Part shown: positions 23,105 to 35,100 of the stretch, piece after piece
Layout: each line of letters opens with the position of its first letter
Position numbering within the stretch: position 1 is the first letter of the stretch
Notes under the pieces: generated by a model
What the model was told of the DNA's origin: nothing
Database searches by the model: none
The model's input: only the letters and a program-made list of their open reading frames with translations
Program-made: the position numbers and the translations under genes
Assembly (NCBI RefSeq): GCF_949628215.1
Contig: NC_134280.1
Location: forward strand, 54,772,621 to 54,836,620
Source of the DNA: Phalacrocorax aristotelis
Taxonomy: Eukaryota; Chordata; Aves; Suliformes; Phalacrocoracidae
DNA length: 64,000 nucleotides
Reading direction: 5' to 3'

Positions 23105-24655
23105 AGGAGCATCTGTTCCATGATCTTCCCAGGCATAGCTGGGAAGATCATGGAACTACTGACAACTTATCAGTAATTCCCAGGGTCCTCCTTTTTACCC
23201 TTTTTAAAATGGGTCAAAAGTTGCCTTTTTCTAGTTGTAGGTGACTTTGCCTGTCTTCCATGCCTTTTCAAATGTGATGGAGAGTGGCTTGGTAATTACA
23301 TCAGCCAATTCCCTCAGGACCATGCAGTGCATCTCATCGGGTCCCATGGACTTACATCTGATCATGTTCCACAGGCTGCCTCAGACCTGATCTTTACTTA
23401 TGACAGGAGGGACTTCATTCACCCAGTCCTTGTCTTAACCTTCCGGGGCCTGAAAGATGTGGGAAGAAAGATTACTGTTGAAAACTGAGACTTAAATTTT
23501 TTTAGTACCTCAGCCTTCTCCATGTCAGTTGTCACTACTTCTGTCTTGTTTACTGGGTCATGGTGGTACATTTTCTTTAATCTTCCTTTTTTGCCCAACG
23601 TACCTGTAGAAGCCCATCTTATTATTCTTCACATCCCTTTCCCAATTAATCTTGTGTCTTAGCTTTCCTGATTCCACCCCTATACATCCAGGGAGCATCT
23701 TTGTATTCTTCCCAGGATACATGTGCCTGGTTCCACTGCCTATGCGTTGCCGTCTTACACTTCAGTTTGACCGGGGGTCCTTACTCTGCCATGCTGGCCT
23801 TCCTTTCCCTATTTCTTACATGTGGGAATCAAGAGCTCTTGCGCTCTTAGAAAAATGTCCTTAAAGAGCTGCCAGCTCTGTTCAGCTCCTTTATCCCTGA
23901 GGGCTGATTCCCAGTGGGTCCCATCCACTAATTCCTTAAACAAATGGAAGTTTGCTCTCCTAAAATTCAGGGCCCTGACTCTACTCTTCATTTGGCCCAT
24001 ACCCCTCAAGGCTGTGAATGCCGCCAGGGTGTGATCACTGCAACCCAGGCTGTCACCAATCTTGTCATCTGTAATTAGTTCATCCATGTTGGTAAACAAC
24101 AGGTCTAGTAACGCTTCTCCTCTGGTCTGGCTGTCTATCACCTGGATTAAGAAATTATCCTCAGCGCACTCCTAGAGTCTTCTGGATTGCTTATAGCTTG
24201 CTGTGCTGCTTTTCCAGGAGGTATCAGGGTGATTGGAATGCCCCACCAGGATCAGAGCGTGCAAGCACAATGTTTCCTGTAGTCAAAGTAAGAAGGCTTC
24301 ATCAACAGGCTCCTTTTGCTCAGGTGGCCTGCAGTAAACAGCAACCATGAGGTTTCCTTTGTTGGCTTGGCCCCTAATTTTTACTCATAAGCTCTCAACC
24401 TGTTCATTGCTGGTTTTCAAAGACAGTTCTGTGCAGTCAATCCATTTTTTTACATGGAGGGCAACCGCCCTTCCCCTCCATCCTTGCCTCTCCCTTCTGA
24501 ACAGTTTATAGCCATTGACTGCAGAGCTTCAGTTGTGTGATTGGTCCCACTATGTTTCAGTGATAGTGATTAGATCATAGCTTCATAGCTGCACAGTGGC
24601 TTCCAACTCCTCCTGTTTGTTAACCAACAAACAGTTTTATCTCTCTGTACTATCC
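23105..24655 (-). mobile_element. CR1 LINE fragment (antisense): endonuclease and linker region
   Basis: The - strand over about 23809-24141 encodes a CR1 ORF2 endonuclease segment with RGEALLDLLFTN, then SDHTLAAFTALRG and LNFRRANFHLF. Further right, the complement of 'tatgtttcagtgatagtgat' and 'tccaactcctcctgtttgtt' continues toward the 5' part of CR1. Its left end restarts in CR1 sequence ('tctgttccatgatcttccca') already present at the right end of the 20736-21880 piece ('tctgttccatgaccttccca', 21844-21863). The two pieces therefore look like one element split by the block between them, with the junction sequence present twice. Confidence 0.88.
23115..23156. repeat. Perfect inverted repeat, 18-bp arms, 6-nt spacer
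   Basis: GTTCCATGATCTTCCCAG at 23115-23132 is exactly reverse-complementary to 23139-23156, with GCATAG between. The left arm is ordinary CR1 sequence. The right arm replaces the CR1 sequence expected there (compare 21861-21877, 'ccaggcacagaggtgag'). The foldback copy therefore arose after the CR1 inserted, probably by a template switch or at a repaired break. Confidence 0.95.
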
Positions 24656-27600
24656 TTTAAAGCTATTTCATGTAACATGTAAGAAGTTAAAAGGAATAGA
24701 GAAGGGTTCAATAGAAGTTGTTAAATAAACTAAAAAATACAGAACAACCTACCTCAGAAAAAAGTTCTGATACCCATTCCTCACTCAGGTGCCCCATTTT
24801 GCAGTTTAGAAACCCACCAAAAAGAGCTCTGATTTATCTAGTGATCAATTCACTAGTGATTTAGTGTTATACTTCTTTACAGCCAGGAGGTGGTAATAGC
24901 TGGAGTGCTACAACATGCATGAAAATAGGTGAAGGCTTGTCCTGGGAAATAGGATCAGATGATTTGTAGGGAAAGAAAATGATGCAAATAAATGGTTAGA
25001 TTACAAAACAGAATATAGGTAGGGCAAATGCTTTAATGTCTATTTTCATTAAAGCAATCTAGCTGAACACCTGGCAGAAAAATTGTACTCATGGTGAGGG
25101 AAAAGCGTTAAGGAAGAAGAGGGAGAGGATCCCAGCCCGACCCAAAGCTAAGTGCTGGTGGCTGGTGGACGAGACCAACTTTTGGTGGCATTTTAGGTTT
25201 TGGTGGGTTTATCCCTATCATGAATGTATGGTGTCACATGGGATGAGGGCCAGCCAAAGCTGTGAGGGGAGCAAAGAATTGGCCCAGAAAAGGTGCATGG
25301 TGGTCATTAGAGCTGTAGTAACCTGATGTTGTTCACCTCAGATTTTCAGAAGTGACTGGTAGCTTTTGATGGATGGCCTATGTACCATAAGCACCCATTT
25401 TTCAGAGGGCATTTTCAGTTCTGCTCTGCTCTATGGTATTTTCCAGAGGTCCACCATAGATTGCAGTATCCAAAGTCACTGAACACCTCAAAGTCTTGTC
25501 TGTGGGCAACAGGCATTTTCTAAATTACTCTAAAATGTCTGAGTCACTAACGAGTTCAGATAAAGTTTTTTACCACTATGTTTATTTAAAGCCAATCACT
25601 GTTACATTTCCCAGAGGGAAACACTGCCAGCACTGTCAGCATGCAATACATTGATTTTAAATCAGCAAGACTGCCATTGATCTTAGAAGCTATTTATTGC
25701 ACATGTTCCCATCAGCCACTTTGTAATGGAATTTTAACAATTCAATAGGGTCACTCAAAGGTCTTGAGGAAGCAAGGGAATATTTTGTGTCTTGCAGGAA
25801 ATACCTCCCTAAGACAGTGCCTTCACTCGCAATTGTAAGACAGAGTGGTTCACTTCTTGAGTTTTGGTGAATCCTAAGGATTAATTTTCAAGACATACAT
25901 AGTTCTTATTTTGTTCAGCTTATCCTGGCAATACATACACAGTTTCACCTCTGTCTTATTAAATCCCTGAGCTGCTGGTTGCTCAAGGCTGGGAATATAC
26001 AAAGCAAATATATCTAGCCTCTTGGCCTCCTCTGGGGCTCTGCAGCAGTTAGCTGCTTTCAGCCTTAGGATAGACTAATCCTTAGTCTGGTGCAGTACAT
26101 CTACCCTTACATTAGAAATACTGTTAAAAGAACTGGTCTAAATATGCCTTTCTTTCTGCTTTCTGTCCTATAGAACATGGCCTTTTTCATTTGAGTTAAA
26201 ATCTTGCACCGGAAGGACAATTTTTTGTTTGGGTATACCATTTCCAGTGGTTTAACAGGAAACAACAAGCAAAACATTCTTCTCTGACAAAAACTGCGTT
26301 TGTTACCAATCTCACTCTGTTTCTTTGTGTGTGATCTCAGCTCTGAAAGAGTCACATGGATATGCAGGCAAAAGTAGGAGGAATAGGAAAGGAATAATGA
26401 TTGCAAAATATTTAAGAAAAATGTTAGTCTATCATAAAACTGAAAGACATAGTGCTTGGTTTGGGGCTGGAGGAAGTGGCCTGCATATGCTTTGAGTCAA
26501 ACTGGTGCCCTGGTGCCAGAAGAGCCTTGTCCAGCTCCATGCTGTGGCTTCTTTCTCTTTTGAAATCGCTACATGCACACAGTACCGGTTGGGGCCATTA
26601 GGTGCCTGTGCCTCTTGGGCAGGCATCCTTGTTCCCATCCAGTTGGCTGGGTCTGCTGAAAAGCAGTACACACAGCACAGGCCACAGAGACCCTCATTAA
26701 TGTCCATGGCCTCAGGTATTCCTGAGGAAAGGCACAAGTGCCAGACCTACAGAAAGGGTTCCTGAGTTTTGTACAAATAGCATGAACACTTTACCTATTA
26801 CACATGTGTAATGCATATTACCTAAAAGCTACAAGTAACATAAGCACTTGACAGGTACCTGTAATTTTAGCTGAGACTTGATCTGTAAGAGTGCTGTGGT
26901 TGCATTTCTCTGCATACTACTGACTGCAACATAATCCAGCAGGTAAGGATGAGGGGAAATGAGCACTTTGAATAAGCGGCAGCACTCACCACTTGCAAAC
27001 CTCCACCACCTGGCATTGAGCCAAACCTGGTGGATGTTCTGAGCAACTCTGGCACACTTCTTATGTGTTATGGCAAGGACCAGAAGAAAAATATGATTGT
27101 GTGAGATTCCCTAGGCCCCTTTGGATTATATGCATGGGTGGCAATACCCTGTGCGACAAAAAATGAGGGGGAAGGAGGGAGACAGTGTGTTGTAGTAAAT
27201 AAGACCTGGGCTTTCAGGCGGGCTCCTCTGCTGACTCACCAGATGATCGTGAGAACATTTTGGTTTTTCACACTGGTCTGCATCAGGAAACAATGGTTGA
27301 AAGCTGTCTTTAAAGCTGGCTTTTCCCTTTATAGCAAAGTAAGCTTGAATACAGCTAAACCAAATCAAAGTACAAGCCAGAAAGCATATCCCTTTTTTGC
27401 AAGTACATAATTTTACCTGCAGTTAAGCAAAGCTGTAGTGCTATGGGGTGGTACAGCCCACAGGCAGCTAAAAGTCTCGCTGGTGGGCAGGAAAGGCATT
27501 TGCAGCAAAGGCCCACTGTGAACACACCAAGGCTGGGGGCAGGCTGCTCTGGAGCTGGCTGCACTGCTGAATTTCTGGCTAACACTGGGCCTGGGCTTTT

Positions 27601-29024
27601 TGGACCTTCACAATGGTGCCACAGTTCCCTGTCACTATGGAAACTGGTTTTTGAAAAGGCACTAGTTTAAAAAAAGTGAATTGAAACTGAAACTTGTGCT
27701 TTGTCTTTGTCCCTGGCTATGGAGTTCCCCTGGGAACAGGGGAAGGTTCCTGGAGGCTGGCCTGGTCTCCTGAAAACCCAAACCCAGGTTCCTCTTCATG
27801 AGAGAGTCACAGCTGAATCAGCAGCTCATTTTTCCACAGATATGGGCAGAAACCACAAGAGCTGTTAAGTCAGCAGGGGAAGACCCCCAAAACAGCTCGA
27901 GAGGAACCAAAACCAGTGTAAAAGTAACACTGTCAAAGTGTGGTCTGTCCCCCCTGCCATTATGTGGCCCACCAGGGTCAGCCGCAAGGTATGCAGTAAA
28001 ATTGTGTACAGCTCAGGAAGGTTCATTTGAGAGTGTTCAACAAATTCAGGAGACATTTCTTTAAATTACCTTGTTCTCTACAGTCTTACCAAAGCTTAGA
28101 TATGGGAGCAAATACTACTATGCAGTTATTGAAGGAAGAGGTCAACAGTATGGGGGGGCTTTCCCCTCTCTATGTGCTTGGCATACCTGACTGCCGGGCC
28201 TTTCACAGTCTAATTCAAACCCAGCAGAGATGAGGGCAACCAAAAGGGTTTTTCTTCCTATGTGTGGGCTATAAAAAGGTCCTTATTGAAAATGGCTTTG
28301 CCTTGGAGCCTATAGTTCAGACTTAGCTGTGTTCATAACGGTCTGGATAGGTCATGCTTGGCTCCAGTGAGCCAGCTGTGAGAAAAAAAAAACCAGAATT
28401 TTAGGCCTCTCACTCAAAAATAGCACAAGAGACCTGCATTTGTGTGCTGGTCCCAGACTAGACCCGGTGCCACAACCCTCATTTTAATTTTATTTATGCA
28501 TCACTACCCAGCACTAGAGAATCACACCCGAATCTTGATACTGTCACCTGGGACTCACAAAGCACTTGCAACCTGTATTTTCATCCCTGGAGGCATCACT
28601 GGAAACTAAAAGCCTTTTGCAGAGGCTCAGTGAGGACAGGCACTTCTCGCCCTCCCATTCCTGCTTCTCCCCTGATTTCATCATTGTGCCCATGTAATTC
28701 TCTGTGGGGGTCTGCTGAATTAAAAAGAAAAAACTGAGGGCTGGAGAAGTCCAGGAGGGGGGCAGTGAGCAGCCTGAGGTGGAGAAAGGAGGGAGGGAGG
28801 TTTTTGAATGAACTTTGGCACCAGAGGGAATTCTCACTTAACTGTCTTTCTGAGGTGAGTTCAGGAAGCCCTACATAGGCATACCCCACTTGCAGCCCTT
28901 ACAGACACCGAATTAGCAGGTGCCAGGGTCCAGGATGTGATTCAGAGTAACTAATTTCCATATACAGTTGGCAGAAGGAAGTGAAGACTCCTCCAGGGAA
29001 GACTCAGAAAGCCAAGTAATTATA

Positions 29025-29136
29025 AAGAGGTGGAAAGACAAAGCACAGCGTTTCCCTCTCTCTCTGAAATTTCAGCACTCAAGAGGTGGAAAGACAAAGC
29101 ACAGTGTTTCCTTCTCTCTCTGAAATTTCAGCACCC
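29025..29136. repeat. Tandem duplication, 2 x 56 bp
   Basis: Copy 1 (29025-29080) and copy 2 (29081-29136) start with AAGAGGTGGAAAGACAAAGC and differ at 3 of 56 positions. The copies are directly adjacent. It is a recent local duplication in intergenic DNA. Confidence 0.95.
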
Positions 29137-32100
29137 AAACCCCACTCCCTCATCACGTCCTAAAACAATAAATTCATGTTTAGGAGGCAGAAATGGAGGA
29201 GCAGAAACGTTACAGCCCCATACAGTACTGACCCGGTAAACATAGTAGAATAAGAAGCTGGCCTTGCTTTTTCCAACAAACTGAATGCTGCTCTGTTATC
29301 ACATGGCCATGCTAGATTGTTTGGACCTCTCAAGCCTTTTCACCATCCCTTCCCATTTGCTGTGTCAGCATCTTGTCATGGAGCCCATAGCTCTGCAAAG
29401 AACCAGCGAGAAGCCTGGGGAGAACCGTGAGCCCTGGGAAGGTGCTACTGCAGCAAGGCGCCTGCCCATGGGCAGTATTATGGTGCAGACCCTCCTCTGG
29501 AGACCATGGGTGATTCCCAGTCCAAATGTCAGAGACCGCCCCTTGTCCAAGGCCAGTGCACCATCCCCAGGGACAAGCAGGAACCTGTGTGACATGGCTG
29601 GGGACTTCTGGAAAGGATCAAGCCAGTGGTAGGAAGGGCTTTCTCAGCCCCAGGTGCTCCCCAGGAACCCTTAGACCAAAGGCACAAGCCAACAGCTACC
29701 AGCCCATGTAAGGGAGCCTTTGCAGGCCACTTCCGCTCACATTTATTTTTGGTCTGTTTTGCTTTCTCTCCCTTAGGGTTTTCTCTTTTCCTGGGCATGC
29801 TGTCAGGCCCTGGGCACTTTGCCAGCAGTGCAGTTCAGCATTGCTGGTCATGCTATGCCCCAGCCTGGGAACTTCTGCTCCCAGCATTGTTGCTTCAGTC
29901 TCCTCCAGCCAGAACTGCACGGTGGCAGTTTTCAACAAGCAAAAGCACCCCTGCAGTTATCCACGGTGATGCTCATTGCTCGTTCTCATCAGAAGCATGT
30001 TTGGAAAAGAGAAGTGAGGCAGGATCCATGCCCAGCTCCTCTCAGAAACTACCATTGTGCCAACATATCAGGAAAGGAGAGACTGGAGCGTAGCTTAAGA
30101 TAGCTACTAGCATTGCCCTCTTACCTGGAACAGCACTTTTTTGTCTATGAATGTCCTAGATGCTGCGGTACACAAACTCAGGAAGAGCTCCTTTTTCAGC
30201 CATACTGCCCCTGTACTTCACCTGTTTTAAGTTGCTAAGCTGGAAGGCATAGCCTTGAGTTTGGGCCAACGTTTCTTTACCATAAATATCTGTGATAGCA
30301 GCTTCAAAGAAAATTATTTTCCCCTGCGACCCTTAGTGGTTTTTTTAATATTTCAGTATGCTACCAAGCCATTAGACTTCAAAGTACTTTAGTGCTTGTG
30401 GTTCTCACATCTGCACAGGGAGGATAAATGCTGCAAATAAAGGGCATGAGTCTCTGATGGGAAGGGGAGACACTGGTGCTGGTGCCAGTCCTTTCTACAT
30501 GGTGCACCAAGGCTTTACCACAGCTGCCAAGAGCGAAGTGTGAAGGCAAGAGGAGATTTTAGGCTAAGCAGCAGTACAGTAGCCCCAGCTGCTAGGCTGC
30601 CTCCCGATCCACCTTATACTCCCAGGGCATCAGGTAGAGGAAGGACAGCAAGCTCATGTTTGCTCCCATAAAGGCTCTGTCCCAGGAACATGGGGATGTG
30701 AGGTAATTCAATCATTTTTTGTTCTTGCAAGTATGAAAATATTTTAAGCTCATTTGGGACTTTTTTCAGCTCCTCCACAGGTATACCTTAAAAATATCCA
30801 AGCTTCAGACATTTGCCTGTGGGCGAAATACAGAGGAACATTAGAAATAAGATCAGAAGTAGGCAAAGCTGGCATTAACTGATGTCTTTGGAAAACAATT
30901 TCAGGCCCTGAGAAACATAAAAACCTGGTTACCGGTGGTTCCCTTCTTGGGGTGGCTGTCTCTGGCTGCCTTACCAGAAGACTGCTTTTTAACAAGCACT
31001 TTTCATCTTAGGAAAGAATACAACAGTCTGTGTGATCTCAGTTGCCCTTTGCTTGTCCTGTGCCTCACCTTATGCAAGATTGAGATAGTTAAACTAGAAT
31101 TTTTATTTAGACTATTGAAGATTTTCAGCTTAAAAAGAAAAATTATTTTACAGAGGAAGATCTGGGTGGTGCCTACAAATTCCTGTCCCTATTACTAAAC
31201 AGCTGTAGGAGGCAAGTCATTTTAAAATCCCTATTTTAGCAGTTGAGAGTTAGGCAGCATTTAGGAACTGAAGTCTAAGGCAATTATTCAGAAAGCATGT
31301 TAGACTCCACTCCAAAGTCATTGTTATTGATCAAGTAAATAATGTGTCCTTGCAGTTATCATCTTCAGTATTTCTGCTAAGCACATAGCTAAGCTGGCTT
31401 TCTCCTAATCTTTCTTCCATAGGGCAAAAAGAAATGCAAATAGAAGATAATGAAGATCAGCATACCCTTTAGGAGAAGTCCAAAGTGCTTCTCTGCGCTG
31501 TTATCAGTATTGTCATATCAGATAAACAGTTTTCAATTTTTCCTGTTTGGCACAGAGGAAGCTCTGTTTCTCACCAGAGTTCATGTAGCCTCTGAGACAG
31601 GGTCGGCAAGTGGCCAAAGCATAATGGACAATAAATCCAGCACAAATAACTGGATCTGGACTTAGATCAAGAGGCAAATTGTAAATGTTCGAGAGCTTAA
31701 AGAAGAGATTTGAAACTTATCTTCATTGCTAAAAATAGGGTTTAAAAAAATTTTTAAAGCTTTTTTATTTTTAAAACTTCTGGCTAGTTAACATTCATTT
31801 GTTTTCATGAGGTGGAAACAGTCAGAGACGGCAATGTGGTTTTGCTGTTAAGTAAATGTGCTGAGATCAGCTTATATGTCCATCCAGAACTGCTGACTTC
31901 AGGGTACACTGCTAAATGCCTGCTTTTCATCTCATGGTAACTCGTGTGTTCATGCTGCTGCTGTGAAAAAATACAGCTCTTTTAGCAGTTGAGGCTAACT
32001 TTGCAGTTACGTGGGAGCACGGTATACTTTCCAGCAGGGACAGTGCACTAACACTAATGTTTTAGTTTGAGCAATTAATGGGAACAAGGATTTGCTTCAA

Positions 32101-35100
32101 CTCAGGCTGAAATTTTTATGTTTCTACTACACTTGGTCACAGGTGGCTGCTTTCTAGCAGGACCATATAAATTGGGCAGCAAAAGTTCCTGCAGCTAAAG
32201 CCTTCCTCCAAGGCTGGATATTGCAGTGCATCTGATAATCCTGAAAAGTGGAATGGCAAAAGGGGTAGGAAACTTTGAGCCCTGTGAGACATGTACGCAT
32301 GATCTCTTGCAAAGGGATTCTTCCCCTTATCAGGGAAACACTGGAAAGTCTTATTCATTGCTGTCAGTGGCAGAGTCCATAATTGCTGCTGTGCAAGCAA
32401 ACAGCACTGTGGTTGACAGAAACAGCCAAGGGTCAGTCCTTCCTTTTGGATTAATGTTCTGCCTCCTGTAACATTATCAGACAAGGAAATGATTAGAGAA
32501 TATTGCACCTGTACAGGTACATGTGCTGTTGCACCTCAGCAGAACAAGAGGCATGGCTGGGAGTGGGGAGGGCGACAGACACTAAACTTGGACTTACATT
32601 ATCTGGATTTAAATCTCAGTTCTGCCACAAACCCCCTGTTTGTCTCTCACTGTCTGTCACTTGCTGCGTGCATGAGTGAGGCACAGTGAAACCTGTGCTG
32701 TGGCTGGCATTTCTAAGTACTGTTATAATACATGTAGTATAGACTTGTAATTGCCAGTGTTCCACCTGCAAGAGTTTGCATTTCTGCATCAGTCATTAGT
32801 TTGTTGAAGCTAGCTGAAATAACAATAGAAACATACAGTAAAACAGGTGTTCTTCATTTCAAGTCTTTGACCCGTGCCTATTAAAGCACTTATAGGAGGT
32901 CTGATCTGCAGCTGATTCAAGTTAATGAAAGCCTGTGCATTCACCTCCATGGGCTTCAGATCAAACCCAATGAAACTGATTACAGAAACAATTTGCAGGA
33001 AAGAAACAATAAAAAGAAAAGCATAGTATTGAAAGATGTGAAAGAGAACAGTGGCAACAAAACTTAATCACTCAGAACTGCTTAAAGGCTTTTTAGTTAA
33101 ATGATCAAAAGTGTTGATGTAATTATTGTGAATATGATGACAGGAACATAAGGTTTGTATAAAAAAATTATTAGATTAGATCAGATTGGATTAGACCAAT
33201 CTGGAGTTTTTAATAACTGCATATAATGGATGCTATAGCAATAAATTGACCAAGAGAATGACGAGCCTGTTGATAAGAATAAGGCTGTAAGCAAAGATGT
33301 AAAGATGGGACAGCCTTGCTAACGTGCAGGCTACAGGCGCTATTTGACTGCTCTGGTCTAAGGCAGTGGCTTCAAAAGATACAATATTTGGCAGCAATAT
33401 CAGTTAGCAATATTCTCCTTCCCAGCTCCTGAGGTTGCTCCATTTCCCCCCTTGCTCCTGCCTGCCCTCGTGCCAGCACAGACCTTGGTACAGCTTTTCC
33501 ATGAATCACACAGGGGAACAGCCCGCTTTCAAACATGCACACACAGAGACAAGCAAAAATATTTTGCAGGGTTATTTTTCAACCTAAGTCACCACCTGCC
33601 CCGATCTGGCTCAGAGCATGGGCTTTTAAGTGCTGGTGTTGACACCAGCGCCAGGATAGCACAAGGTGAGGAGAAACAGAATGGCTGGGATGGGCATGGG
33701 GCAGGGGCTGGTGGGAAGCCCTGAGGTGCCAGCCATCCATCAGCATTTCAAGTCAGCTTCTCCTTTGCTAAGGTGTCCACAAAGATTTAACATGATCTGA
33801 AGATCACCAGAAACACCCATTCTTGGTTTCCATTTGTTTGTTTGTTTTAATGCAGTCAAATGGTGTTTTTACAGTAACCATTTGCTTAAAAATTGTTTAA
33901 CCTTGTAGGAAGTGATGGAGTGTTGATTATTCATTCACTGAAATTCAGGAGTCTGAATATAAATTCTTCCCGCACTCCCATTCCTAGCATGTCATTATTC
34001 CAGCTAGGATAGTGTTTAAGATATTTAAATAATCTCCCATTCAGCTAGATGTATGAGAAAATGCATTCACTCAGTACAATAATGCAATTGTGCCTTTCCT
34101 CTGAGATGGCAAAAGAGGGTTGTTGGAGCCATTTTGAGAAACAGTAACTGAAAAGCAAAGGCAGTCAGACAGATTGGGCATGAGAAAACTTCAAATCAAA
34201 TAGCAAATGTGAAAAAGCCCTTCTGCATGCACAGACAGCGGAGAACAAAGCTAACAAAGCAACCTGTGTGAGATGATAAACCTCATCGCTCCACCAACTA
34301 GAGAAATATGTAAATTTGGGTTGACTCTCTCTCAAACTGGCCAAGAAAACAAAGCTTGCGTGGACCAATGCTCTTCTGACTTTCACTGAGGCAAATCAGG
34401 AGCAACGATTCTCAAGCAACTCATTTCAGCACAGGTACAATAAAGTAAAAATTATTTAACTGAACAAAAAGGTTCAGGCCCCCCAAAATGGGTGCAAAAC
34501 CTGGCAGTCAGCCCTTGCACTTCATAATAGCCATAACATTTTTGTGGCGCTGACCTAAAAAAAGACGAAGTCCCAGCAACAGTCATTCACAGCACGGGCA
34601 CTGGTACATTTACTATACAGCCAAAAGATCAGCAGCAGAAGAGGTCTATGTTTAACCAAAGAGAATAAAAAGACATTTTTACAGTTGTTTATGTTTATTT
34701 ATTCTATAAATATTGAGACAGGATTCCTTTTTGGCCAGTCTGTGAATGCAATTAATGTGTTTTTCAGTTTCATTTTTGTAATGATAAGTTCAGAGGTGAC
34801 TGAGGGTTGCAATACACAGCGAACACAGCTGCTAAAAATAGACCACAATAACATAATACATACAACAGTGTTTAGCCACCACATTCCCCTATACCTCAGC
34901 TCTTTGAAGTCCCTGTACTTAGGCAGATTAATGTGTTTGGAGGCATGTAAACCTGCTGTGGTTGTGAATTACCATGACCAGCATAACATGGGGAAGGAAA
35001 CATGATGAAAACAGCATGTCCAAGAGGCATCCTGAGCTGCTGAACACTGCCCTGTCCCATAGGGATGGGCGGGGAAATGTTTCCCCTTAGGAAAGCTATG

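Noticed and set aside
23809-24141. 110-codon - strand ORF considered as a gene
   Set aside because: It matches the CR1 ORF2 endonuclease region and belongs to the fragment at 23105-24655.
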